From Mycetohabitans sp. B8 (GTDB taxonomy: Bacteria > Pseudomonadota > Gammaproteobacteria > Burkholderiales > Burkholderiaceae): 64,000 bases of DNA. Within the stretch, counting starts at the first letter, position 1. Each line of letters begins with the position of its first letter. Below are positions 37,708-48,200 of this stretch, piece after piece. Both the position numbers and the translations under genes were made by a program. Location: the NCBI RefSeq assembly GCF_021991875.1, contig NZ_JAHLKR010000016.1, positions 372,001 through 436,000 on the forward strand. The letters are read 5' to 3'. The notes under the pieces were generated by a model. It was not told where the DNA came from and did no database searches. It saw nothing but the letters and a program-made list of their open reading frames with translations.

Positions 37708-39375
37708 GTGACATTCCCCTACTTTCCTCTGGATACTACAGCTCCCCCATGCAACGAGACGTGCATGACGCACGAGCCGGATGATATATTGCAGTGGTTC
37801 GACGCAGATTGCGGCGTGTTCGCGTGGCTCGAGCAGATGATAGCCGAACATCCAGCCGCATTCTTCGCGAGTAGCCAGTTTAAGCAGAACGGCATGCATG
37901 CCAACTCCGAAACGACGTTTTCAGGCGTTGAGATACCGGAGATACCTGCATCACCCGATGCACTCGCTACCCACTTACTCGACGACGTATTTAGCCGCGT
38001 CATGCCAGTTGCGTCGCCAACCTTCGTCGGGCATATGACCTCGTCACTGCCATCTTTCTTGCCATCGCTCGCGAAGGTGCTGACCGCGCTAAACCAAAAC
38101 GTTGTGAAACTGGAAACGTCTGCTGCGATGACTGCGCTTGAACGCCAAGTTATCGGAATGCTGCACAAGCTGATCTTCGGCAGAGACGATGAATTTTATC
38201 CGGCATACCTGCATAGCGGTGATCACGCACTTGGCGTGTTCTGCTCAGGTGGCACAGTAGCCAATCTCACCGCACTGTGGGCGAGCCGCAACAACTTGCT
38301 GCGCGCTCGCGACGGTTTCGCTGGCGTCAGCCACACGGGGCTTGTTCAAGCGCTCCGTCACTATGGCTACGACGGGCTTGCGATTCTCGTATCGGAGCGT
38401 GCGCACTACTCGCTGAGTAAGGCAGCGGATGTGCTCGGGATCGGTCGGCATCACCTAATCTCGATTCCGGTGGATAAAGAAGATCGAATCTGCATCGACG
38501 CATTGCGCACGGCCATACGTGACCTGCAGTGCCGCAACATTCGCCCGATGGCGATCGTCGGCATTGCGGGAACCACTGAGACGGGGGCGATCGATCCACT
38601 TGACGAGCTCGCTGACGTCGCGCAAGAAGCGAACTGCCATTTTCACGTCGACGCGGCATGGGGCGGCGCAAGCCTGATGTCGGAACGCTACCGTCATCGC
38701 TTCGCGGGTATCGAGCGTGCAGATTCGGTCGTTATCGACGCACACAAGCAGCTGTATGTTCCGATGGGATCGGGCATGGTGCTGTTCAAGGAGCCGACGT
38801 GGACGGCCGAGATCAGTCAGCATGCGAGCTACATCGTGCGCAAGGGCTCAAATGATCTCGGGCGCCACACGCTCGAAGGATCACGCGGTGCGGCATCGGT
38901 GATGCTGTATGCGAATCTGCAGCTGCTCGGACGCAAGGGCTACGCATACCTCATTGATCGCAGCATCGACAATGCCCAGTATTTTGCATCACTGATCGAG
39001 CGTCAGCCGGATTTCGAGCTTGTCAACACACCGCAGCTATGCATTCTGACCTATCGTTACGTACCAGAGGTCGTACGCTGCGCGCTGAACGATGGCCCAG
39101 CATCGCTGCAATGCGAGATTCACGATGCACTCGATGCACTGACCGTCAACATCCAGGAAATGCAGCGCGCTGCTGGCCGCTCGTTTGTATCCAGAACGCG
39201 CCTTACGTCGCAGCGGTGGCACCGAAGATCGATTGCCGTGTTTCGCGTGGTATTCGCCAATCCGATGACGACGCGTGCAGTGCTTGACGACATCCTGGCC
39301 GAACAGCGTGCGCTGGCTAAAGCAAGTCCATGTCTGCCGAAATTGCTAATGCTTGCGAGTGGCCAGCATGTGTGA
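37708..39375 (+). CDS. panP: PLP-dependent aspartate 1-decarboxylase, PanP type
   Basis: A 555-residue group II PLP decarboxylase. PLP-binding Lys is in VVIDAHKQLYVPMGSGMVL, with FHVDAAWGGASLMSERYRHR and VGIAGTTETGAIDPLDELAD as further active-site blocks; FCSGGTVANLTALWASRNNL binds the phosphate. Length and order fit PanP, which converts L-aspartate to beta-alanine in bacteria lacking pyruvoyl PanD, rather than glutamate or aromatic decarboxylases (about 470 residues). The start is taken as GTG 37708; ATG 37765 (MTHEPDDILQWFD) is an alternative. It is on the same strand as, and 199 nt after, an NRPS with a beta-alanine-type pocket, so it probably supplies that substrate. Glutamate decarboxylation or a panthothenate role cannot be excluded from sequence alone. 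Confidence 0.8.
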   Translation: MTFPYFPLDTTAPPCNETCMTHEPDDILQWFDADCGVFAWLEQMIAEHPAAFFASSQFKQNGMHANSETTFSGVEIPEIPASPDALATHLLDDVFSRVMPVASPTFVGHMTSSLPSFLPSLAKVLTALNQNVVKLETSAAMTALERQVIGMLHKLIFGRDDEFYPAYLHSGDHALGVFCSGGTVANLTALWASRNNLLRARDGFAGVSHTGLVQALRHYGYDGLAILVSERAHYSLSKAADVLGIGRHHLISIPVDKEDRICIDALRTAIRDLQCRNIRPMAIVGIAGTTETGAIDPLDELADVAQEANCHFHVDAAWGGASLMSERYRHRFAGIERADSVVIDAHKQLYVPMGSGMVLFKEPTWTAEISQHASYIVRKGSNDLGRHTLEGSRGAASVMLYANLQLLGRKGYAYLIDRSIDNAQYFASLIERQPDFELVNTPQLCILTYRYVPEVVRCALNDGPASLQCEIHDALDALTVNIQEMQRAAGRSFVSRTRLTSQRWHRRSIAVFRVVFANPMTTRAVLDDILAEQRALAKASPCLPKLLMLASGQHV

Positions 39376-39493
39376 TGTTTGTTAAACCGCAGCAGCGCGT
39401 TTGACTCCCACTGTAAGCCGGTTTCAGCGCGCTGCCCGGGAGGGTTTTTCCATTCTTGCTGGCCTCGCATATCACTTCGGGTATACCGCTTGT

Positions 39494-39513
39494 CTGACGT
39501 AAGCTTACGTCAG
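39494..39513. promoter_or_regulatory. Perfect 20-bp palindrome between panP and the imine-reductase-like gene
   Basis: CTGACGTAAG directly followed by CTTACGTCAG, perfect dyad without spacer. It lies in the 339-nt gap (39376-39714) between two convergent genes. The position is not a promoter for either flanking gene, so it may be an operator of a lost gene, a protein-binding site or a transposon scar. There is no T-run. I see no other feature in this gap. Confidence 0.55.
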
Positions 39514-39714
39514 TTGTGGCGATGAGCAGTTTGTACACTCAGGAAAGGAAGCGCCATTTCCCTGTCTAATACAAGCAAAGCCATGGCGCGTCCATCACAG
39601 GAAGTTAAAATGGCCACTTTGCAATGGGTTGGCTGCTCACTTATCGGCGTTTGCTCGGACCCATTGGTAATATCCTACCTGCCGAAGCCAGTTAGTGTTT
39701 GCAACTTAACGAGT

Positions 39715-40602
39715 CTACAAATTCCCAGTACGATCCAGCTTCAATTCTTCACAGACACCAGAAAATTCGTCATGCGGGAAACCTGAAGCGATCCGACGGT
39801 CGATCAATTTTTGAATAGGATCAAGTAACTCGGTGCTAACATTTAAATCATGACTTACTCTTCGAATATCGGCAAGTGCTACCGACATTGGACCAAGCTG
39901 AGCTAACACGTTTTGAGTATAGTCGCCAGAGGCGATTTGCTGCGCAAAATGTGGAATAAACTCAGCGATTGATTTCAGGCATGGCATAAGCAGTGACTTG
40001 GCGAAATCGGCTATGTCGGTGTTTTCTGTGGCAGTCATGGCCATAGCATGGACCACTCCGCCAATCATTCCAATCACAGCCGCATTCATTGCGAGCTCCA
40101 GCAGCGATGCCAAACCCGGATCGGCTCCTACATACCGTGCTTGTCCCATCGCCTTCAATAAAGCGTAATGATTTTCAAAAGTATTTTTGGAGCTGCCACT
40201 GTACAGGATAAGTGCCGACTCGGTACCGATTAACGGTGGCACAGCCATAATGCCACCATCAATGTAATCGATATTCCGAGAAGCAGCCCAAGTATTCATG
40301 CGCCTGGCTTCATCTGGCTTACCCGTGGTTAGATTAACGAGCACGCGTTTAGAAAGATCTTGTTCAATAGGCTCTAATACAGCACGAACGGCTGAATAAT
40401 CCAGAACGCAAATAATGATCAGCGAACTTGACCGGACAGCATCGTGTAAAGACTGAACTGGTATTGCCCCTTCCGCAGCAAGTTCTTCATCTTTCCCCGC
40501 CGTTCTATTCCAGACCGTTACCTTGTGTCCAGCCTTTAGGAGCGCACGGGACAAGGCTTGCCCCATCGTGCCGAGTCCCAATACAGTTACATCGCTCATC
40601 AT
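39715..40602 (-). CDS. NADPH-dependent imine-reductase-like dehydrogenase (beta-HAD/6PGDH fold)
   Basis: A 295-residue oxidoreductase. The N-terminal Rossmann domain has VTVLGLGTMGQALSRALLKA and VTVWNRTAGKDEELAAEGA (Arg-Thr after Asn favours NADPH). VNLTTGKPDEARRMN and DYIDGGIMAVPPLIGTESAL follow, with YSGS; the DGxIMAxPxxIGTxxAxxxYSG pattern is that of bacterial imine reductases rather than hydroxyisobutyrate dehydrogenases. The helical C-terminal half (from about 165) would form the swapped dimer. The usual catalytic Asp/Tyr position lies in LLELAMNAAVIG, which I cannot align with certainty. AGGAAA sits before the double ATG (40602/40599). It converges on panP. A role in reducing a cyclic imine made by the NRPS is inference. 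Confidence 0.72.
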   Translation of the reverse strand: MMSDVTVLGLGTMGQALSRALLKAGHKVTVWNRTAGKDEELAAEGAIPVQSLHDAVRSSSLIIICVLDYSAVRAVLEPIEQDLSKRVLVNLTTGKPDEARRMNTWAASRNIDYIDGGIMAVPPLIGTESALILYSGSSKNTFENHYALLKAMGQARYVGADPGLASLLELAMNAAVIGMIGGVVHAMAMTATENTDIADFAKSLLMPCLKSIAEFIPHFAQQIASGDYTQNVLAQLGPMSVALADIRRVSHDLNVSTELLDPIQKLIDRRIASGFPHDEFSGVCEELKLDRTGNL

Positions 40603-40626
40603 ATTTTCCTATCAATTTTTTGAAAG

Positions 40627-40974
40627 TTAGTCAAAATTCCCTAAACGAATACGACTTTCATGCCAATTGTGGCTGCCCGCATGCCACACGATTGCCCGGC
40701 CTTCACGCGTGACGCGTGAAGGCCGAGCGATTTCCTCGACTTTCTCCGACTCGCCACTCTCGCCTTCAACAACTAACTGGACTCGCATTTTCATCGTTGG
40801 CTCCTGTTTATTGCCACCTCCAGATTTCATCCAGACATGGAACTGGTCAACCTCAGCGCCGGCTTCGTTGGATACCGTCACTTTAGCTTCGCGAACGATC
40901 ACTGAATTATTTGATTTTGACAGCCACGGCCCAAGATCGGCAAGGAAAATCAACATACCATCGTATCCGACCAT
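40627..40974 (-). pseudogene. Chimeric open frame ending in an ISKra4-like transposase N-terminus
   Basis: A 115-residue frame. The first half (MVGYDGMLIFLADLGPWLSK, then SNNSVIVREAKVTVSN) matches nothing I know. Then comes MKMRVQLVVEGESGESEKVE and EIARPSR, which resembles the opening of ISKra4-family transposases (MKxxVQLxxE...EVxxLERG). The homology breaks off where a 29-bp palindrome begins (40697-40725). The last residues are unrelated. Most likely a fragment of an ISKra4-type element, with the frame itself not a real protein; a small hypothetical gene at 40974 is the alternative. Confidence 0.5.
40697..40725. repeat. 29-bp near-perfect palindrome, 14-bp arms
   Basis: CGGCCTTCACGCGT, one central G, ACGCGTGAAGGCCG. 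All 14 positions pair. It coincides with the end of the ISKra4-like homology. It could be two abutting inverted transposon ends or a strong RNA hairpin; with no T-run it is not a classical terminator. Confidence 0.8.
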
Positions 40975-41028
40975 CAGAAAAAGAGTAGGAAACGTCAGCC
41001 TCTGCTCAATGTGCCACCCTCATATGTC

Positions 41029-41283
41029 TCAATCCCGGCAGTCGCGGTCGGTTGCTTCGTCATACGGCACATTGATCCACGCGCCCCATTCCCCGGCGGT
41101 ACATCGCTCATATCCACCGACGCACTCGTAACCGCCAGGTGTCGTTGGAGAGATCGGGTACCGACGAAACAGAAGGCCGTTGGTGGTAGCCGCTTCGCCG
41201 TTACAGTTGCGCTCGATGTAGAACTTGCCGTCATCGAGCAGCATCAGTTGTTTGTCCATCGGGGTATCAGTGGACTGTTCCAT
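41029..41283 (-). CDS. Small hypothetical protein
   Basis: An 84-residue frame: MEQSTDTPMDKQLMLLDDGK, then FYIERNCNGEAATTNGLLFR and GYECVGGYERCTAGEWGAWI. It is Gly/Tyr/Cys-containing, with no signal peptide or transmembrane helix. I do not recognise it. It lies in a degraded region between transposon and toxin-antitoxin relics, so it may be a fragment. The rest of 41284-41542 holds nothing I can support. Confidence 0.35.
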   Translation of the reverse strand: MEQSTDTPMDKQLMLLDDGKFYIERNCNGEAATTNGLLFRRYPISPTTPGGYECVGGYERCTAGEWGAWINVPYDEATDRDCRD

Positions 41284-41542
41284 GCTCCCCGAACCCCTCT
41301 ATCACCTCTACGGATCGACGGCTTCTGCCAAGTTAACAGAGTCAGGTGCTGGACGCGGGCCGTCGTCAATTTTTTGGCCCAGCCGCAGGGGCGATTCATG
41401 GCGCACGGCGCGACGGCGTCTGACAAGAAAAACGCAGGTCCAGCTGCGCAAAAAACCGCAAAGTATTATGCGCAGGTGGCACGAGGCGAGCCGATAGGTT
41501 AGCTGAACCTCAGGTTGTAAGCCGGGAACCCAAAAATTTCTG

Positions 41543-41680
41543 TCAGTGCAACGGCTGTGCCACCAGGCGCACGCCCAAGGCAGCGCAAACGCGGCTGATC
41601 GTCTCGAAGCGCGGTTCGCTGCCGGGTCGAAGCGCTTTGTACAGGGCTTCGCGTGCGATGCCAGAGTCCTTACTCATCAT
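41543..41680 (-). pseudogene. Addiction-module antidote (HigA-like/COG3636) C-terminal fragment
   Basis: Forty-five residues, MMSKDSGIAREALYKALRPG then SEPRFETISRVCAALGVRLV. This is the helix-turn-helix half of the small antidote proteins typically annotated as 'putative addiction module antidote' (GLAREGLYKALSxxGNPxFxTVxxVxxALG). Intact members are about 95-100 residues, so the N-terminal half is lost. No toxin gene is next to it. Upstream the frame runs into the MFS relic. Confidence 0.7.
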
Positions 41681-41721
41681 AAAAACGAAGTACAGTGCAG
41701 CCATAGCGACAAAAGTCTGCG

Positions 41722-42084
41722 TCACGCCACCCCTTCGTATGCAGCGAAGGCCGTCATGAGCTCCGTGGCTAGCGGCGAGCCAATCATCGCACCGCCGCCA
41801 AATCCCATGATGGCCATGCCCCGCCGATCTGGGAACCATTTGATTAGTGTACTGACTGGCGAAATGTATCCGAGACCCAGACCAATACCGCCAATCACGC
41901 CGGAGCCCAGCAGCATCAGCCAGAACTGGTGTAGGTGGATGCCGAGTGCGGAAAGCAGCATACCGCCGCACCAGCATAGCGCACTGACCACGCCAGCCTT
42001 GCGCGGACCGGCTCGTTCAAGCCAGCCGCCCCAAATGGCGGCAGGCAGCCGGTCAGTTAAGCGAACAAGCAGACAATTTATCAA
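41722..42084 (-). pseudogene. MFS transporter fragment (OFA/oxalate-formate antiporter type)
   Basis: The frame gives AIWGGWLERAGPRKAGVVSA, LLSALGIHLHQFWLMLLGSG, VIGGIGLGLGYISPVSTLIK and WFPDRRGMAIMGFGGGAMIG. This corresponds to TM helices 2-5 of an OFA-type MFS protein (GLGYISPVSTLIKWFPDRRG is the hallmark). A family member has about 400-550 residues, but only about 100 survive, and both ends are gone. Between it and the polyketide gene (42085-42251) I see nothing. Confidence 0.8.
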
Positions 42085-42251
42085 CTACAAAACCTAACAG
42101 TCCTATTTTTTGCGGTACTGTCACGATACCGCCGACAACCGAGCTGTACACGACATCGCCGGCGGTATCTGCGCTTATACAAAGGTGGTCCGTCTGCCTA
42201 GTTAAGCAGCGATCTGACCATTTTATCCAGCACACAGGCGTCAAAAAACTT

Positions 42252-45200
42252 TTACGTCAAGACAGTTTTGACATTGGGCTTACCCTTCGCCCACTCTTTC
42301 GCATACAGCGACACGCAGAATTCTGCAATCACGTCAAACGCTTCGGGTTCGGTCAACAATGTCATATGGCTGGACGAGTCCACCTTGATCATCTCAAAGC
42401 TTGGCAATTGTCGTTGCCACTCTTGCCAATAGTTGGTGTGATTGAAGGCCGCGAATTCTCGGCTGTCAGTGGAGAAATAGGGCTCCAAATCTCCCATCCA
42501 CAAACCACTGGCATTACGGAAGTAATAACAGGCGACTTCGTCGGCCTTCGGCAACGGCAGAATCTGATAATGCTCGACCTGGTAGGATTGTTGAATCCGT
42601 GCCACTTGCTCCATCATGTGCTGCAAACGGTCATCACTGATCTTCAGTCCGCGCTGCCGCGCCAACGTCATCAATTGCTGCCGATAGGCTTGAGGCGACA
42701 ACGACAGATCAATCTCATCCCGGTGAATTAACACTTCGGCAAAACGTTCAGGCGTGTCACTGATCGTCATCTGCAAAGACATATTGACTGCCTGTAGCAG
42801 TCGGGTCTTATCGGCCAACTTGGCGGTGCGCTCACCGGTGACATCCGGCGAATCCAGCATCACCAGGGTCGTTACCGTTTCCTCTGATGCCTGCAGTTGC
42901 CGGGTCACCTCATAAGCCAGCATGCCACCGAGCGAGTAACCGCCAAGATCGTAGGGGCCATGGGGCTGCACCGATTGGATCGCTTGAACATAGTAAGCCG
43001 CCATCGCCTCGATTCCCTGAAGCGGTTCGCGGTCGGTCATCCATCCCTTGGCTTGAAGTCCAAAAAACGGCCGGTCGATGTGACGGGCCAGTTCATGGTA
43101 TATGTCACTGCCGCCCAGCGCACCATGGAACCAGAAGATGGGCTGGCCATCGTCCACCGTATTGAGTCGCTGCAGCTCCAAAAAGCGCGTTGTCGGACGG
43201 GTAAAAAGCTCACTGATTTTGACTGGCAGCACGGGCTCTTTTGCGCTTGCCCGCTCATCCCGTTCGGTCAGCAAATCTAGCAAGTCTTGAATCGTAACGC
43301 ACTGCTGGATTTTGGCTAACGTTAATTCAGGATCTATTTCCGCTTGTAGCTGCATCGCCAACTGGACCATGACGATGGAGTCAGCCCCATAGACACTGAG
43401 AGGCTTGGCCAGCGACAATTCTTCCGGCTGCATACCGAGTAAACCAGCCAACACGCGTAGCCCGCGTTCAGCGGCAGTCTCCTTGTGGCTGGCATGATCA
43501 TCGGTTACGTTCACAGGCGTACTCGTTGGCGCCTGCTGCGTAACGCTGGCCGCTATAGCGTTGCCGTGCAACGTTGTTGGCGTGTTCGGCTGCTCTAGCC
43601 AATAGCGTTTTTTATCAAACGCATAAGTCGGCAATGAGACGATTTTTACGCCATAACCAGCGGCGGTATTTTCCGCCAGCTTGTCCCAAGGAACCTCACC
43701 ACCCTGCGTCCAGAATAGCGCCAGCTGTTGTCGCTCATCGGCGGCAATCAGGCTGTGGCTTAACGCGTCTGCGCCAGGACCGCATAACAGGCTAGCCGTC
43801 GCCGTAGGTACCTCGTCAATATTGCCAAAGAACAACGGCAAATTGAGCTTTGCTAACGCGGCCATCCCATCACTTTGGTTCAACACCTGCTCAATCTCGC
43901 ATAGCGCCGCACGTAACTCGTCCATGCTTTTCACTAGCAACGCCAGCCGCCACTGCATCGCCTCACGGCCAGTTTGCAGGGTGTAGGCAACGTCGTTGAG
44001 CCGTAAATACGGATGGGTATCGAGATGGCGTGCTAACCTCACCACTCCCTGGTGCAACGAGCAGGCGCTTTTCGCCGACATCGGCACGATATAAAGAAGG
44101 CCGTTCTCGACCTGCGCTACATCGCCCTGCAGATGTCCTGAGTTTTCCTGATATTTTTGATATTCTTCAAGCACCAGGTGAGCATTGGAGCCGCCCGCAC
44201 CAAAGGCGCTGAGCGCCGCCCGGCGCGGATATTGTCGCCTCACCCCATCCATGTCGATCACGGGCTGGGGCCAATGGCCTAACTCGCGTTGCAATACAAA
44301 AGGCGAATTTTCAAAATCCAGCTTAGGATTAAGCGGGCCGAGCAACAAAGACGGCGCCAGTTGCTGGTGTTGCAACTGTAATACTAGCTTGCTGAGTTGA
44401 GACATGCCCGAAGCCGCCTCGGCGTGGCCGATATTCGACTTGACTGAGCCAATTGCACAGGATTGGTTGGCCACGCCGGCTTGGCCAAAGACTCGATTCA
44501 ACGCACTGATCTCGATGGCATCGCCCATTGCCGATCCATTCGCTGCCGACTCCACATAACTGATTGTGCGCGGATCAACCCCTGCTCGCTTGAAGTTGCT
44601 GTCGATCAGCGCCGCCTGCGCCTTGGCACTAGGCATTGAAAAACCATGGGTATGGCCGCCATGATTGACGGCGGTCGACTTGATCACCGCAAGTATCTGA
44701 TCGCCATCGCGTTCGGCGTCAGCCAGTGTCTTAAGCAAGACTGCGCCGACCCCTTCCGACGGCAAATAACCATCGCCGTCGGCGAAGCTACGGCTGCTGG
44801 CGTGGCTGCCAAGCACCTTACCGATACTCAGGCCGATGTACTTTTTCGGATGCAGCGTTAGGTTAACGCCGCCAGCAATCGCCAGCCGGCAATCGCCGTT
44901 GTACAACGCGTCACCGGCGGCATGGATTGCAGAGATCGACGACGAACACATCGTGTCGATCGCTAAGCTTGGCCCTTGGAAATCAAAGAAATAAGATACC
45001 CGGTTAGCAATCGCGCTGTATGAAGTCACGGACACCAGCGACTCTCTGACGAGGTCCGCTTCAAGCGCTTGATACTGCTGGTACATCACGCCGACAAACA
45101 CGCCAACCTGCTGCTGATACTGCTGTTTTAACCGTTGCCGGGTAAGCCCGGCGCTTTCCAGTAAGTTCCAGCAAGTTTCGATGAACAACCGGTCGTTGGG

Positions 45201-48200
45201 GTTGATAATTTCCGCCTCACGAGGCGACAGGTTAAAAAACAGCGGGTCGAATTCTTCAACCCCATCGAGAAAACCACCCCATTTACAATAGGTCTTATCA
45301 AACCGGTCGCGCTGTTCAGCAAAATAAGCCTGATGGTCCCAGCGCTGCGCGGGTACTTCGCTAATCAGGTCTTCGCCGCCTGCCAGCTTGTGCCAAAACG
45401 TCTCTAGATCTTCGGCGCCAGGGTAGCGCCCGCTGATACCGACGATCGCCAGTTCACGGCTTGGGTTGACGGCCATTGACGGTGTGTGTTGCTGCGTGGC
45501 GCGGCGACGGCGCTTGCGCGCGGGCAGCTGCGTCGCAACCGCTATTTGCTCTACCTTCTCTACTTCCTTGATATTTTGTACGTTTTTGGCGGTCGTGCGC
45601 TGATTAACCGGCTCGCTCAACACCCGCTGCTGCAGCGCCTCGCGATGATGGTGAATGAAGTACTCACTCAGTTCGCGCACCGTCTGATATTCATACAACA
45701 AAGTATTCGGTAGCGAGCCAAAGCTTTGCCCCAGTTTGGTAGTCAGTTCGGTGAGAATGATCGAGTCCACTCCGTAGCGTTCGAAGGAGCCATCGCTGTC
45801 GATTTTTTCTATAGGCCGCTTCAGTGTCGTCGATAGCAATTGCTTAAAATAACGGATCGCCGGCTCGGTCAAATCCCGGTGCACTGATTCGTCATTGGCA
45901 TTGGCCGTCGACGACGCATCAACTAGCACTTGCGCCGTCGGCGCAGCAAGCTGTTCGGCTGCTTCCGGTTCATCAAACATCGCCGCCACCGGCTCATGCC
46001 ACTGAGCCGCAATAAATGCTTTAATTTTGGCGGTATGACCTTCCAAAATCATCAACCGCTCAGGTGCACTGGTGTCGGCAAGCGCCCGACGCAGCAACTC
46101 CAAGCCACCGTGATCACTCAACGGCTGGATGCCAGTCTGCTCGAGCATGAGTTGCTCGCGTTGAGGATCAATCTGCATCCCGCCATTGCGCCATAACGGC
46201 CAGTTAACCGCGAGCGTGCGACCATGGCGGTGACCCGCAGCTGTCTGGCGGTTACGCCAGCCGGTAAACTCGTCCAAAAAGGCGTTGGCCAGCGCATAGT
46301 CGCCCTGGCCAACATTACCAATCACCGCAGAAACCGACGAAAACAGGACAAAGCAATCTAGCGCGAGATGAGCGCTAGCCCGATCCAGATTCAGCGCCCC
46401 TGCCACCTTAGGCATCAGCACCGCCGCACAATCGGCCTCGCTCTTGTTGCTAAGCAGGCTGTCGCGGGTAAGACCGGCACAGTGAAAAATGCCATTAATA
46501 CCGCCCAACGCCCGCTCGCACGTCACAATTAGCTCGTCAACAGCGGCCCGATCAGCCACGTCCAGCGCCTCGAGCTGCACTTGAGCGCCTAATTTTTTGA
46601 TATCAGCGATCCGCTTGGCGGTTTTAGACGATAATTGGTCCGCTGAGCGGCTAGCCAGGATCAACTTCGCGCCATGTGCTTCCCGGGCAATCGCTTCGGC
46701 CAGCAACAGCCCCAATCCACCTACACCGCCGGTCAGCAAGTAGACGCCGCCGGCGCGCCACGGCGCGGTTCCCGCAGCGGCCAACGCCGTTTCCCGCCAA
46801 GACGCCACCTGGCGCTGATACCGGGTCCCAACGCTACCCTGATAACGAACTCGCTCGTCCTGCTGCTCGCTATTCTCAATCAATAACTCCGCCAGCAACT
46901 CAGGTGAATTGACTCCAGACACCTCGATGAACTGAGCGGCAGCGATCAGTCCTTCGTTTTTGGCGGTCTTAAGCAGCGCTTGCAGTGAGGTGAAGACTGC
47001 GGTGGTGAGTCGTGGGCCATGCTCACTGTCAAGCAGGACCAACTGCACCAAGCTATCTGATCGGTTTTCTTTCAGGTAATCAAGCAAAACGCCAACCAAG
47101 GATTGCAACGCGCAGGCGGGATCCTCAGCAGCGGCCGGCAATCGCTCGACGTTGAACTGCCGCCCCGATCTCCGTTCCCGGCAGCAGTCTGCCAGTTCGT
47201 CCAGCATGATGGGTTGATTACCCGCCAGTAAGATCAATTGCCGGTTATAGTGCTGTTCACCGTCCTGGCGTGGCGCTTTATCCCGCCAGACCGGCGCCAT
47301 GACCAGTGGCTTAGCTTGGCTGCTCTCTAATCTTTTCGACGAGAAGCCAAGCAGACGCAGCGCCACCCGGCCCTGGGCGTCACACAGATCCACATCCAAC
47401 TTGTTAATTCGTCCGGGATGGTGATTAGCGGCATAACGGACCCATGCATAGCAACCGTTGCTAAGCAGGTTCATATCACCGAAAATCACGCCATCCAGCG
47501 CAAAGGGCACCAGTGGCTGACGGCGAGCGTCCGACTGAGCCGGAGCCAACAACGCCAGTCCTAACGCCGCCTGCAACGCTGAATCGAGCAAGCCGGGAGG
47601 CAAACGCAGCGACTCGTCACACTCATCGGCTTCTGAGGGCTCGCAAAGCAACGCCAATTTAGCCAGCACTTGGCCGTTGCCCGCCTGTAATTCGCTGATC
47701 CCGCGGAAGTGCGCTCCATAGTTCAGCCCCATCTCGCTTAAGATTTGGTAGCATTGCTGTGGCTCCAGTCGCTGCTGTTGAGTGGCAGCGGCGATGTCCG
47801 GCAGGTTCAACTGCGGTAAGGGTTGAGGAGCGCCGACCAACGCCACACCACGGCAGTAGCTTGGACCATCAACAGTAGCGCCGAGAATCTCGAACAGAAT
47901 CTCGCCATTGTCTTGCTCTGACAGCTCGATGTCGATTGCCAGCTCGCCACCCTCATGGCGCATCGGTTGCTGCCATGCGATATGCTTGAATTGGACTAGC
48001 GCCTCATCATCGGCAAGCGACAACTCAATCGCGGCCCTAGCCATTTCCAAGTAAGCGACCCCTGGCAAGATTTTGACACCATTGACCCGATGCTCGTCAA
48101 AGAAAAATTCCTTGCCATTAAATCGGCTGCTGAAACGTTGCCCCGCCAGATCCGAAGTATTACGCTGAACTAAAGGGTGGAGGATCGGCTCGCCCGGGTG

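Noticed and set aside
41011-41502. Plus-strand 163-codon frame as a gene
   Set aside because: No recognisable motifs or RBS, overlaps relics on the other strand; probably chance.
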